A DNA stretch of 64,000 bases from Talpa occidentalis (taxonomy: Eukaryota > Chordata > Mammalia > Eulipotyphla > Talpidae): assembly GCF_014898055.3 (NCBI RefSeq), contig NW_023601543.1, positions 61,455,782-61,519,781 of the forward strand, read 5' to 3'. Below, piece by piece: positions 1 through 10,526 of the stretch. The first letter of the stretch is position 1, and the number at the start of each line of letters is the position of its first letter. The translations under genes were made by a program, and so were the position numbers. The notes beneath the pieces were generated by a model. It did not search any database and had not been told where the DNA came from. It saw only the letters and a list, made by a program, of their open reading frames with translations.

Positions 1-540
1 TTTGCATATTTTCCAAAAGGGGAGGGGCAAACTGTACCATATTTGCATAATTTCCAAAAGGGGGAGGGGAAACTACCATATTTGCATAAATTTCAAAAGG
101 GGAGGTGTAAACTATACTATTTTTACATAAGTTCCAAAAGGGGAGGGGCAAAGTACACCATATTTGCATGAATTCCAACAGAGGAGGGGCCAGTGGTGCC
201 ATATTTGCATAATAAAGAGGAGGTGCATATTGCACTGTATTTGCATAGCTTCCAAAAGGGGAGGAGCAAACTACCATATTTGCATAACTGTCAAGGGGTG
301 GGGCAAGCTACACCATATTTGCATAACTTCCAAAGGGGAGAGGCAAACTGCACCATATTTGCATAACTTCCAAAGTGGAGAGTCAAACTGCACCATATTT
401 GCATAACTTCCAAAGGGGAGGGGCAAACTGCACCATATTAGCATAACTTCCAAAGGGGGGGGGGCAAACCACCATATTTGCATAACTTCCAAAAGGGGAG
501 GAGCAAACTTCACCATATTTGCATAACTGTCAAAAAGGCG
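1..540 (+). repeat. Tandem repeat, period about 40 bp, with ATTTGCAT octamer in each unit
   Basis: About 14 head-to-tail units of roughly 39-41 bp, each of the form CACCATATTTGCATAACTTC followed by CAAAGGGGAGGGGCAAACTG. I count 11 exact ATTTGCAT octamers, starting at 41, 80, 162, 203, 239, 278, 317, 357, 397, 476 and 517. Degenerate versions lie near 1, 122 and 437. The G-rich half of each unit (GGGGAGGGGC) is also conserved. The array is cut by the window start, so its length is a minimum. Similar text is remembered from human XIST exon 1 just downstream of repeat D. Confidence 0.9.
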
Positions 541-898
541 GGATGCTCCAATCCCTGCTGTTTGATTGGTGCTGATTAAGCGCCAACCAAATTGGTCCAT
601 TCTTAAGTGTATGCTGGAGACTGATGTGAAAGGGAAAAGCCTGGTCTCGGCCCAGCCTGGACCTGCACTGAGGTCAGGGCAGGCTCCTGGACTGGCGGGG
701 TCCAAAGAACTCAGTGGAGCCAGAGGCAACCTGTACCCAATGTCCCTTAGTGGGGCTGGGCCCATGAATTTAGGGGGCCCTGCTCCAAGGGCCCCACTTC
801 ACTGATACTCCCAGAAGGAGGTTGGTAACTAAGTCAGTTTGGAGGGGACTTTATTATTTTTCTTTGATTTGATATTTTTTAAGATTTTTATTTTTATT
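541..898 (+). other. Unique GC-richer block following the octamer repeat
   Basis: No gene. It includes CTGTTTGATTGGTGCTGATT (inverted CCAAT-like text) near 559 and a G/C-rich stretch at 740-805 containing the palindrome-like GGGGGCCC and CCAAGGGCCCC. It turns T-rich from 850. It is probably the unique part of the XIST-like exon between the octamer repeat and the array. The T-rich 876-898 segment is the old A-tail (antisense) of the SINE whose body lies at 1161-1356. Confidence 0.5.
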
Positions 899-1160
899 TT
901 TTTAAGATTTATTTATTTATTTATACAAGCACTGGGTACAGTCAGAAGCACGGGAGGGTGAGAGAATTCACCAGAGCCAGAGCGGGGAGCAGAGCAGGCA
1001 GAAGGACCGAAGTACACTGCTGAGGGGAGCAGCGGGCGGCAGGAGAGGTCTGCGCGCCATGTGGGACCCTCGCCGGGGGCTAGGGATTGAACCTGCGCTG
1101 CAGAGGCTGCGGGCAGCTTCGCAGCCCAGCGCTCAACTGCTGCGCTACCAGGGAGGCCCA
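899..1160 (-). mobile_element. tRNA-derived SINE, full length, GC-rich subfamily
   Basis: Read on the minus strand it begins GGGCCTCCCTGGTAGCGCAG (box A) and contains a box B-like TTCAATCCC. A body ending in TATAAATAAATAAATAAATC plus an A-rich tail follows. It is inserted in the A-tail of another SINE: TAAGATTTTTATTTT flanks it on both sides (about 880 and 1161). Confidence 0.9.
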
Positions 1161-1356
1161 TAAGATTTTTATTTTATTTATTTATTTATGTATAGAAGAC
1201 CTGGGGTATAAGACACAGGTGCGGGGGTGGGGGGTGTGAGAGGATTCACCAGAGACAGAGTGGGGAACAGAACAGGCAGACTGACTGAAACACACTGCTG
1301 AGGGGAGCAGCAGGTGAGTTAGGAGAGGTCTGCTGTGCCATGTGGGTAGCTCGGGA
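1161..1356 (-). mobile_element. tRNA-derived SINE, second subfamily, head truncated
   Basis: Body of the same SINE superfamily, in the variant with 'ACTGGGGTGTAGG' and 'GATTCACCAGAGACAGAG' spelling on the + strand. The tRNA-like head is missing at the right end (text diverges after GTGGGTAGCTC). It hosts the SINE at 899-1160 in its tail. Confidence 0.75.
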
Positions 1357-1379
1357 GCAAGTGAGAACCCACAGACATT

Positions 1380-3280
1380 GATCTGTCCTTTTATCAGGCA
1401 CTATCCTTTGATGGGCTATAGCCTATAGGCCCCCGTTGTATGGACATTGTGTTGCGATAGCCCTTGGTTTTGGTTTTTGGCCTTTTGGCCTTTTGGGGCT
1501 TTTTGGTGCTTCTCTTGTTAACTTAGAGCCTGGGCAGGTGGGCGGCCATTCTGGCTTATTCTGAGATCCCATCCATCCTCCTGCCCCTGTTTCAGTAGGA
1601 GTTATATTACCACAGTAAGCCTAACAATCCTTATTAATGGGACCCTGTAGTAACCAGGTATGTGGTCAAGTGGGTCTTACCCCAATATAGTTCTTTTGAT
1701 CTTCAGGTATGTAGCTAAGTGAGGATGGTGTCTTAACACCATTTTATGTTAGTTTATTGCATATATGCTGTTAAGGCTTTTTCTAGTATATAGATAATAG
1801 ATTGTGTGACAATCAGTTGCTGGAGATATTCTCAATTTCTCAATTTCTCAAATTCTCAATTAATTAATGTCTTTGAGTCTCATATACATTGGTTTTGTCA
1901 TATTTGTAGTTAAGAAATTAATTTGCCCCTAATACTAGTGAGATTGATACATTTTGTATTCTTTGGAGAGGGAATGTATTTAAAATAGAAGTGAAAGACA
2001 TATGTGATGTTTTCTGGGTAATGAGAATTACTACTCTTTATAGTGTGGACAGAGGAATTGCTGCATGTTTCCCTCTAAGAGATCATTGTGTCTCACCAGG
2101 ATATAACCTCACAGTTGAGCCCATATCCAGGAAGTATTGGTGGGTCCTGGAATGTACATGAAAGGTGTTTGCAGGTGTACATGCAGAATGAGATACACAG
2201 ATTCAAGGGATGGCATCACAGAAAGTCACTCAATGGTAGTTACTGGGACACTGTTGGTGTGGAGTAAGTAATGGTGTAGCGCTAAGCCACCTCACATTCC
2301 ATCTGACATTCAGAGATTAGGTAAGTGAGTGTATCCCCACACTTCCTGCTACATGACTTGTGCACATCATCTGCTAGGAAATTAAAGATACCTTACAAAT
2401 TCTAGCAACCATATTTTCCTCCTTTTGTTAATTTTGGACAAAATTTATGTTAGAGCATGTGGCTACTGACCAATTTTTAAATATGCACATAATCATCATG
2501 GAGCCGTGAGTCACAGTGACAACCTTGGATTTATTTTTTAGGTCAGCAGTCAAGAGAAGATGATTTGCTTTGCCATCTCTTTCGCCATCTCTCTCGCATC
2601 TCACAACGATACATACCTTGGAATACTGCAGGGTTCCAGGTAGAGTTGACAGGCCCTGCCTTGGTGGCACTGAACAGGGCCATTTTCAGGCCCATGTATA
2701 GACTGTGTGACTCTAGACACATTTGTCACAATGTTTTTCAGGCTGCTGTCTAGTTGTCATAGTGACCCTCACAATGATGATTAGAGGGACAGTGCTTGTA
2801 TCCAGGTAAGTGATGTTGTGGGCCTACAGCACCCACAGACCATCTGGCCTCTAGATAACTAAGGGAATGGTTATGGTGTTCCTAATATTTGTGTGGCTCA
2901 GTTTATTATAGGCACTCGGTTTAAAATGAATTGTCACAACCAATGCTACTAATCCTTATCTCTTAGAATTTAAATAAATCATGTTTATCATCCTTATTAA
3001 CAAGTGAGGGAGATGTGAGTTTGCGTAATTTATCCTACTGTTCCACCCCACAGTATTTGTAATGAGATTTCTACAGGTTCAGAATAGAGATGATAGTGTC
3101 TTTAACAATGACCTTAACTGTGAAATACCACTGAAATGCAGGTAGTATTGATAGTTCCTGCAATGATGTCAGGAACCAAGATCATGTGACAGTTGTGATT
3201 TGATTTTTATTTCTTTGGGCAAATCAAGTTTTGTCCTTCAGAACACTTAGCTAATGTGTCAGTTTCCTAGATTGCTGTCA
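1380..3280 (+). other. XIST-like single-copy segment ahead of the amplified array
   Basis: Unique relative to the 2.15-kb units, but two parts have diverged paralogues in the window: 1605-2270 matches 10,950-11,636, and 2450-2990 matches 34,710-35,180, both in the same orientation. It contains the text TTTTTGGCCTTTTGGCC near 1480, and sub-blocks ending in TATCCAGGTAAGTGATG (2799-2815) and TTAGGTAAGTGAG (about 2317). Two short ATG frames here (2565-2753 and 2428-2670 on the other strand) have no protein character. Confidence 0.6.
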
Positions 3281-3490
3281 TGAGGTAACAGTGAACCTAA
3301 TAATAGTCGCTAGCAGGGCTTTCTTCTAGTAACCAAATAACTATAAAGTAGATTTTATCTCAGTACAGACCATCTGATATTTAGAAGTAGGTAAGTGAGC
3401 ATGGTATCCCTGGCACAACACTAGTTTCTTATTTTACCCGTGTTCCATTAATTTCTTTCCTCACACACAGGTATGAGATTATTTTATTTA

Positions 3491-3762
3491 TTTTTTTAAG
3501 ATTTATTTATTTATCCATACATACAAGAACCGGGGTACAGGCCAGATGTGTGGGAGGGTGAGAGGATTGACCAGAGACAGAGCAGGGAACAGAACAGGCA
3601 GACTGACGAAATATACTGTTAAGGGAGCAGCAGGTACAACAGAAGAGGTCTGCCTTGCCATGTGGAACCCTCGCCAGCTGGCTGGGATTGAACTGGCGCT
3701 GCAGAGGCCGCCGACAGCGTTACAACGCTGCTCTCAACCACCTGTGCCACCAGGGGAGGCCC
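3491..3762 (-). mobile_element. tRNA-derived SINE with clear target-site duplication
   Basis: Full-length antisense copy. The 15-bp direct repeat TATGAGATTATTTTA flanks it exactly at 3472-3486 and 3763-3777. The head (GGGCCTCCCCTGG on the minus strand) and the AAATAAATAAATCTTA tail are intact. Confidence 0.95.
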
Positions 3763-4750
3763 TATGAGATTATTTTAGAGAGCATGTGACTATGATGTTT
3801 TCAAGACCCATTATATTCACTTATTTTGCATGTTCAAACTTCAAAATTAACTTGATCCTAACCGTGTTTGGAAGCTTGAGGTTTTTCTGCACTCTATTTC
3901 AGAAAGTATATATTTTATACACCCATAGTGATACATGAGCTTGCAGATGTCAAAGTATTTTATCACATTTTCCACAGCACATTATTTACATGGGACTTCA
4001 GAGCTAGTCCCTGAAGAGAGGATAGTATATTTTTTTTTATTTTATGTTATATATATTTTACATCATTCTTCATTTTTGTACAATGTATACTTTTTCCTCT
4101 CAGGTGTAGTCCCCATAAAATTCCCACCACCAATTTACCCGTGTACCATCACAATTGTCCCCTGTGCTCTTCCCTCCCCTGTTTTGATCCTTCTCCCTCC
4201 TCCTCCCCTGCAGAATGTCTCTGATTTATAGTTGTCTGTTGATTTTGATTTTTAATTTATTATAATAATTTTTTTCCTGATCACTTACTTGGTTCCTCTA
4301 CATTCCTCCTATAAGTGAAATCATCCTATATTTTTCTTTTTCTTTCTGTCTTACTTCACTGAGCATAATCCCTTCCATCTCCATCCATGTTGCTGTAAAT
4401 GGCATAAGTTTATCTTTTTGATTGTTGAGTAATATTCCATTGTGTATATATACCACATTTTCTTCACCCAGTCATCTATTTTTGGGCATTTGGGTTGTTT
4501 CCATAGCTTACCTATTGTAAATAGTGCTGCAGTAAACATAGGGGTTCAGGTATCCTTTTTAATTAATGTTTTTTGTGTCCTTTGGGTAGATTCCTAAGAG
4601 TGAAATTGCCAGATCATATGGAAGCCCCATTTCTAGTAGTTTTCCACCCAGTTTTCCATAGTGGTTGGACCAGTTTTCATTCCCACCAGCGATATAGGAG
4701 AGTTCCTTTTTCTCTACATCCTTGCCAAATTTGTTGTTGCTAGTTTTTTT

Positions 4751-5023
4751 TTTAAAGATTTATTTTATTTATTTATGCATAAAATAGCTGGGGTGTAGGC
4801 CAGAGGTGTGCATGTGTTGGGGGGAGAGTGAGGGGCTTCACCAGAGACAGAGTGGACAGGCAGATTTACTGAAATACACTGCTGAAGGGAGCAGCGGGTG
4901 AGAAAGGTGAGGTCTGCTGCACTATGTGGGTTAGCTCCCTGACCAGGGATCAAGCTAATGCTCCAGTGGCTGTTTATAGCTTCACAGTGCTGAGACTTAA
5001 CCCCTTGCACCACCAGGGAGGCC
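4751..5023 (-). mobile_element. tRNA-derived SINE inside L1
   Basis: Second-subfamily copy; its head on the minus strand reads GGCCTCCCTGGTGGTGCAAG. It is flanked by a duplicated TGTTGCTAGTTTTTTT, which is L1 sequence, at about 4734 and 5024. This dates it after the host L1. Confidence 0.93.
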
Positions 5024-5034
5024 TGTTGCTAGTT

Positions 5035-5995
5035 TTTTTTTATTTTTATTTATTTATTTTTATCTTTATGTAAATTTTTTAATTTAAATTTTATTTTTAT
5101 ATTCCCCATACAATTACAACCCCCTTAATTTGACCCCAATCCCTCCTTTCCCTGCCCCCTCACCCCACATAGAGTGTCTCTGGTTCATAGTTATTTGTTG
5201 ATTTTGTTATTTTCTTTCTTATAGTTATTCTTTTTCCTGGTCCATTATTTAAGTTTTCTGGATTCCTGCTATGAGTGAGACCATCCGGTATTTTTCTTTT
5301 TCTTTCTGGCTTATTTCGCTGGGCATGATCCCTTCCAGCGCCACCCATGTTGCTGCAAATTGCATGTGTTTATCTTTTTTGAATGCTAAGTAATATTCCA
5401 TGGTGTGTATGTACCACATCTTCTTGATCCAGTCATCTATTTTTGGGCATTTGCGTTGTTTCCAAAGCTTAGCTGTTGTAAACAGTGCTGCTATAAACAT
5501 AGGGGTGCAGGTGCTCTTTGGAATTGATGTTTCTGTGTCCTTTGGGTAAACACCTAGGAGTGGAATTGCTGAATCATATGGAAGCTCTATGTTTAGTCGG
5601 TCAAGAAATCTCCACACAGCTCTCCACAGTGGTTGGACCAGTTTGCACTCCCACCAACAGTGCAGGAGAGTTCCTTTATCTCCACAACCTCGCCAACATT
5701 TGTTGTTGCTAGTTTTTTTAATAGGTGCCATTCTCACTGGTGTCAGATGGTATCTCATTGTAGTTTTGATTTGTATTTCCCTGATTACAAGTGATGTTGA
5801 ACATTTTTTCATATGCCTGTTGGCCATTTGTATTTCCTCTTCAGAGAAGTTTCTTTTTAGCTCTTCTGCCCATTTTTGGACTGGATTATTTTCTTTGTTG
5901 TTGTTGAGTCTCATCAGCTCTTTGTAGATTTTTGTGATCAGTCCTTTATCATTAATAATGTGTGCAAAAATGTTCTCCCAGTCGGTGTTTTTGTT
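5035..5995 (-). mobile_element. LINE-1 3' fragment nested within another L1
   Basis: A second L1 3' UTR begins at about 5040 (TTTATTTTTATATTCCCCAT and so on). It runs through the ORF2 C-terminus to TTCTCCCAGTCGGTG near 5985, after which the host L1 restarts. As a result about 280 bp of ORF2 (5714-5990) is repeated at 6020-6290. A chance minus-strand frame of 375 codons (6376 down to 5249) reads through the junction and shows the same C-terminal ORF2 segment twice, with [15 protein letters not shown] in both copies. Confidence 0.85.
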
Positions 5996-8345
5996 TTTTG
6001 TTTTTTTTTTTTTTTTAATATGTGCCATTCTCACTGGTGTAAGGTGGTAGCTCATTGTGGTTTTGATTTTCATTTCCCTGATTACTAGTGATGTTGAACA
6101 TTTTTTCATATGCCTATTGGCCATTTGCATCTTCTCCTCTTTGGAGAAATGTCTTTTTAGCTCTTCTGCCCATTTTTTGAGTGAGTTGTTTACTTTGTCT
6201 TTGTTGAGTCTCATCAGCTCTTTGTAGATCTTCTTGATCAGTCCCTTATCAGTTGTATGGAATGCAAAGATTTTCTCCCAATCAGAAGGGTGTCTCTTTG
6301 TTGTGGTTATTGTCTCTTTTGCTGTACAGAAGCATTTTAATTTGATGTAATCCCAGTTGTTTATCTTTTCCTTCACTTTTTTTGTGTCTTTAAAGATGTT
6401 CCTGAGATGTATATCATGTAGTGGTTTACCTTTACCTATATTTTCTTCTATGTATTTTATGATTTAAGGTCTTATCTCCCATTTTTAAATCCATTTTCAG
6501 TTGGTTTTTGTGCATGCTGTGAGGTAGTAGTCTAGCTTCATTCTTTTGCAAGTAGCAGTCCAGTTTTCCCAGCACCATTTATTGAACAAACTGTCATTAT
6601 TCTACTGCATATTCTTTGCTCCTTTGTCAAAGATTAGTTGTCTTACAAGATTTATCCTTAGATTTCTACAATTATGCATGTAACATTGATGAGTCTTAAA
6701 ATTACACAGCTGCCATGGAATTTGCTGGTATTGTGATAAAATAATATTAATACTAAAGTAATTTTTCATAATTTTTCCAGTTTATTTGGAGACAACATCA
6801 AGTTCTTATCAAAGGTACTCAGTGAAATACAAAGCAGCTAGTGAGGTAATATTCATGTGGGCCTAAACCACAGCACACATCTTGTGACTATCAGGCCTAC
6901 AGGTAAGTGATGATACTGCCCCTGGCAAAGGTGTTGCCATATTTGTTTTCATGTAACCCTATCACATCTTTTGTAGTATACACTTAAGAAATGTGACATT
7001 GACTCATACAGTGCATTATATCTCTAACTACTGTTTTCAAGTGTCACATTTACCTTGCTTTTGGCTTGTTTATGGTAATTTGTCTTTGATAATACTAACA
7101 AGCATGAGTTTTTGCTATTTTCTTATGTAGAGATAATGTGTATTTCTACTCATTGTCATTGTGAAATTGTGAGTATTCAGGTAGTTTGTCATATTGTACT
7201 ATTTATTCACCATGGGATATTTGTAGGTGTGCCTTCAAGGAAGGAAGGCATATCTTAGGACAGTCAATCTTTGACTTCTGCAAGTGTCCAAGTAAATTTG
7301 AAGGGTCCCAATATAAGTGACAAGGGCACTTGCATATCTTCAGGTATAATGAGACTTGTGCCAAGCACATTTCCCACAAATGTTTTTCAGGACATGCCAA
7401 GAGATCACAGTGAGCATACTTATGGCACTTAATGAGAGACATTGCTGGTAGTAAGGTAAATGGAGATGTGGGCCTAAACTACAACACAAACTATCTGCTC
7501 TTCTGTTTTAAAAGATATTTTTAATTATTTATTTATATATATTTATATATTTTTTTATATATGGGTAGGTGGTAATGGTGATCCAAATATTTCTTGTTCA
7601 TTTTTGTTGCAAGTATTCAGGTAACAAAAAATGTATCCCTACCAGTTCTCATTTGTGTTTTTTCCTTTTGTATTTAAATGAAAATTTATGTTTAACACTG
7701 TGAGTTTTGTCAGTTTGTATGTGCACAGGTATTAATGATGTTTTTCCTCTCCATTTTCTTTACAATATATTTGTGCAGTGAAAAAATGCTTTTCTGACAT
7801 GGTTTTGACCTTAAATTACTGCCACTATCCAGTTTATGTTGTATTTCATAATGAATATTAGACTAATATTATTTGCAGTTGTCCTTTTAGAAAAAGTTGT
7901 GTCCTTTAACACACATTTCATAATGTCTTTGTAGATTCTTGTCAAGACGTCACAATGGACATAGTATTGCTCAAAGTAAAGTACAATGTTGGGGAACAGT
8001 TGAGTAATAATGTGGGAATCAATCATATAATAGACAATTAAATCTTCTGATAGGTATGTGAATGATGATGGTTCCACTGATAATTGTTATCATGTTTCTT
8101 TGAAGTCATTCAGATAGGAAATGGTAGCCTTTGCCAATTCCACAAACAGTGACATTTTTCTGTTTGTATTTTAGTTAAACTTACTGTTTATCCCTATGAG
8201 TATTGCTATATTCAAGTAATTATCTTGATGATCCCAACCACAGCAGTAACCATGGAGATTTTGCAGGTGTCCCATAAAGGAATGTTCTCATATTTGACAA
8301 CGGACTTGATCTTGGATTACTACAAATATTCAGGTTGAATCAGGG

Positions 8346-9134
8346 TTGTCATAAAGAAGAGAGTGCTGAGGTAAATTGAAGGTATCCTGGTACATCAACT
8401 ACTGTTCTTGAGACATGTGGTTTTGGTTCCCATATGAGATTAAGATGAGCTTAATGATTTTTATCAGGAAACATTTCTGGTATTCAATTAAATGATTCTG
8501 TGCACCTTCACCATTTCAGGCTATGTAACATTTACATATCTAGGTAACTGATGTTGAATGGCTAGACTTGTTTTACCATTCTAGGTATTCAGGTAAGAAA
8601 GGTTAGTGTTTATCATGACTTGCAACTGTATTATTTGACTGTTTTACATTTCTGAGAACAGTTTTAGCCATGTTATTGTTGAGTAATTATGGGTAGCCAT
8701 TAATAATGATGGAATTGCACAGTACAATAGTAATCATGTTTTGCAGGTCATCAGGGAAGTATGTCACAAAAGCGTAGACTCTGGAGTGCTGCAAGAATCA
8801 GGTAGGTTTGATGATGGGTCCTGCAGGATGGGTAACAAAGGCTATTTGCAGTATCCTCATCGAGAGGTATCCTTTTTCATAATATGTTTTCCAGTTCCCT
8901 GTCAAGATAATCATGGGTATTTATCATAGTGACCAATGGGAGATTTTACTTTTCTCTAGGTAATTGATGATGTGAGCTTTAGCACCCTACAGGTAACTGA
9001 TCTTGAGAAGACATTTAAGTAATAGTGAGTGGTGTTCCCTGTGCTCCTCCCTCCCTCCGCTGATCTCTTTCCCCCCTCCTCCCCTGCAGTATCCTTTTGG
9101 ATTCAGCTGCCTGGCAATGTCATCTTAGTCATAT
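8346..9134 (+). other. Array-related, diverged segment
   Basis: Contains array-style text, for example CTAGGTATTCAGGTAAGAAA at about 8583 and TTGCAGGTCATCAGGGAAGT at 8742, but does not follow the A-G order. A 60-bp patch at about 9030-9090 (CCTGTGCTCCTCCCTCCCTC...CCCCTGCAG) matches L1 3' UTR text at 9278-9327 and is joined directly to array-like sequence at 9091. Confidence 0.5.
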
Positions 9135-9812
9135 TTTCTTTTTTTAATTAATATTTTTTTTGTTTTTTACATCATTGTTCATTTTTAAACAATATTTGCT
9201 TCCCCCCACCCCCTCAGGTGTAGTCCCCATAGAATTTCCTTCCCCAAGGCACCCGTGCACCATCACCTCAGTCCCCTGTGCTCCTCCCTCCCTCCCTCTG
9301 ATCCCTCTCCCTCCTCCTCCCCTGCAGGATGTCTCTGGTTTATAATTGTCTGATTTTGCTTTGTTGTGTTTTGTATTGTTATTTTTTTACACTGATGTCT
9401 TATTTGGTTCCCCTATATTCCTCCTATAAGTGAAACCATCCAATATTTTTTTCCTTCTGACTTATTTCACTGAGCATAATTCTTTCTAGCTCCATCCACG
9501 TTTCTTCGAATGGCATGAGTTTATCTTTTCTGATTGCTGAGTAATATTCCATGGTGTGTATGTAACACATCTTCTTGATCCAGTCATCTATTTTTGGGCA
9601 TTTGGGTTGTTTCCAGGTTTTTACCTATTGTAAATAGTGCTGCATAAAATTAGGGGTACTGGTGTTCCTTTAAATAAATGTTTTTGTGCCCTTTGGGTAA
9701 ATCCTGGGGAGTGGAATTGCTGGGTCATATGGTAGCTCCATTTTTAGTAGACTGAGGAACCTCCAGACAGCATTCCATAGTGATTGGCTCAGTTTGCACT
9801 CCCACCAGCAAA
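9135..9812 (-). mobile_element. LINE-1 3' end, antisense
   Basis: T-rich tail at about 9138, then L1 3' UTR (TCAGGTGTAGTCCCCATAG) and ORF2 C-terminal coding text on the minus strand. It stops at CACTCCCACCAGC, where a sense L1 tail starts abruptly. Confidence 0.85.
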
Positions 9813-10209
9813 ACTGTGGAAAACTGTTAGAAAACCTAAATAAGGGATCAGAAAAAAGACTAATTAATACAAAGTAAAAATCAAAATCAACAAGCAACTA
9901 TAAACCAGAGACACACTATGGGGTTGGGGGGGAGGGACGGGGAGCGGAAGGACTAGGGTCAAAAATAAGGGGGGGGGTTGCACTTGTATGGGGAATATAA
10001 CCAAAATGAAAATGCATACACACTGTGCAAAAATTAAAACATGATATAAGAATTATATAAAATAAAATATTAAAAAAAAAAAAACTGTGGGTGATAGGGC
10101 ACGGGTGCATTGGTGAAGGAAACTCTATGGAGTCTACACCTGAGGGGTGAGGGGAAACAAATCTTGTTTAAAAATATGAACAATGATGTAAAAAATTAAT
10201 AAAAAATAA
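9813..10209 (+). mobile_element. Two abutting sense-orientation L1 3' ends
   Basis: 9813-10084 is an L1 3' UTR in sense (CTATAAACCAGAGACACACT, then an A-rich end at 10,070-10,084). 10,085-10,209 is a second sense 3' UTR end (GGTGATAGGGCACGGGTGCA through CTACACCTGAGGGGTGAGGG) ending in AATAAAAAATAAG. The second piece is the reverse complement, with mismatches, of 9195-9270, giving an inverted repeat. These are the only sense-strand L1 pieces in the array region. Confidence 0.8.
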
Positions 10210-10519
10210 GGGCCACACCTGTGGCACAGCAGTTGAGCGCTGGGTTGCAAAGCTGCCCGCAGCCTCTGCAGAGCGGTTCGATCCCCGGCCACTGGGTGAG
10301 GGTTCCACATGGTGTGCAGACCTCTCCTGCTGCCCACTGCGCCCCTCAGCAGTGTATTTCGTCAGTCTGTCTGTTCTGCTCCCTGCTCTGGCTCTGGTGA
10401 ATTCTCTCACCCTCCTGCGCTTTTGGCTGTGACCTGTGCTTGTATAAATAAATAAATAAATCTTAAAAATAAAATAAAATAAAATAAAATGGAAAAATAA
10501 ATAAATAAATAAATAAAAT
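10210..10519 (+). mobile_element. tRNA-derived SINE, sense orientation
   Basis: Head GGCCACACCTGTGGCACAGC, box B GGTTCGATCCCCGGCC at about 10,265, body, then (AAATA)n and (AAAT)n tail to 10,519. Its tail supplies several AATAAA hexamers in the sense of the proposed XIST transcript. It is the only sense SINE in the first 36 kb. Confidence 0.9.
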
Positions 10520-10526
10520 AGTGGGT

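Larger units (their letters stand above)
4022..6645 (-). mobile_element. LINE-1, 5'-truncated, antisense, host of nested SINE and L1
   Basis: Poly-T at 4022 marks the L1 3' end. The antisense 3' UTR (CATTTTTGTACAATGTATAC) and ORF2 C-terminal coding text follow to about 4750. The same L1 resumes near 6008 and runs to about 6645, where array sequence returns (TTTCTACAATTATGCATGTA, equivalent to the pre-B block). It is interrupted by a SINE (4751-5023) and by a second L1 3' end (5035-5995). ORF2 remnants read on the minus strand (for example WYIYTMEYYSTIKK near 4450) are broken by stops. Confidence 0.9.
3281..8345 (+). repeat. Array unit 1 (A...B-C-D-E-F-G), split by a 2.6-kb L1
   Basis: Sub-blocks in order: A at about 3363 (ACCATCTGATATTTAG), [SINE], the AAAGTATATATTTTATACAC block at 3904, [L1 4022-6645], B at 6785-6905, C at 7203, D at 7395, E at 7607, F at 7905 and G at 8200-8345. 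Without the L1 and SINE the unit is about 2.2 kb, the same size as later units. It is more diverged than units 6-9, for example in E, where the donor is GTAACA instead of GTAAGA. Confidence 0.75.

Noticed and set aside
1..540. CRISPR-like array
   Set aside because: Whole 40-bp units repeat with no unique spacers, and the context is mammalian; it is a minisatellite-type tandem repeat.
271..765. 164-codon minus frame over the octamer repeat
   Set aside because: The protein repeats merely mirror the 40-bp DNA repeat; low complexity and no start context.
5249..6376. Possible 375-aa protein-coding gene on the minus strand
   Set aside because: It is a fused L1 ORF2 remnant from nested insertions, with the same C-terminal segment repeated; no independent gene.
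10085..10209. Integrated virus or full endogenous retrovirus
   Set aside because: Only L1 ends and solitary decayed MaLR LTRs are seen; no retroviral gag, pol or env segment was recognised anywhere in the window.
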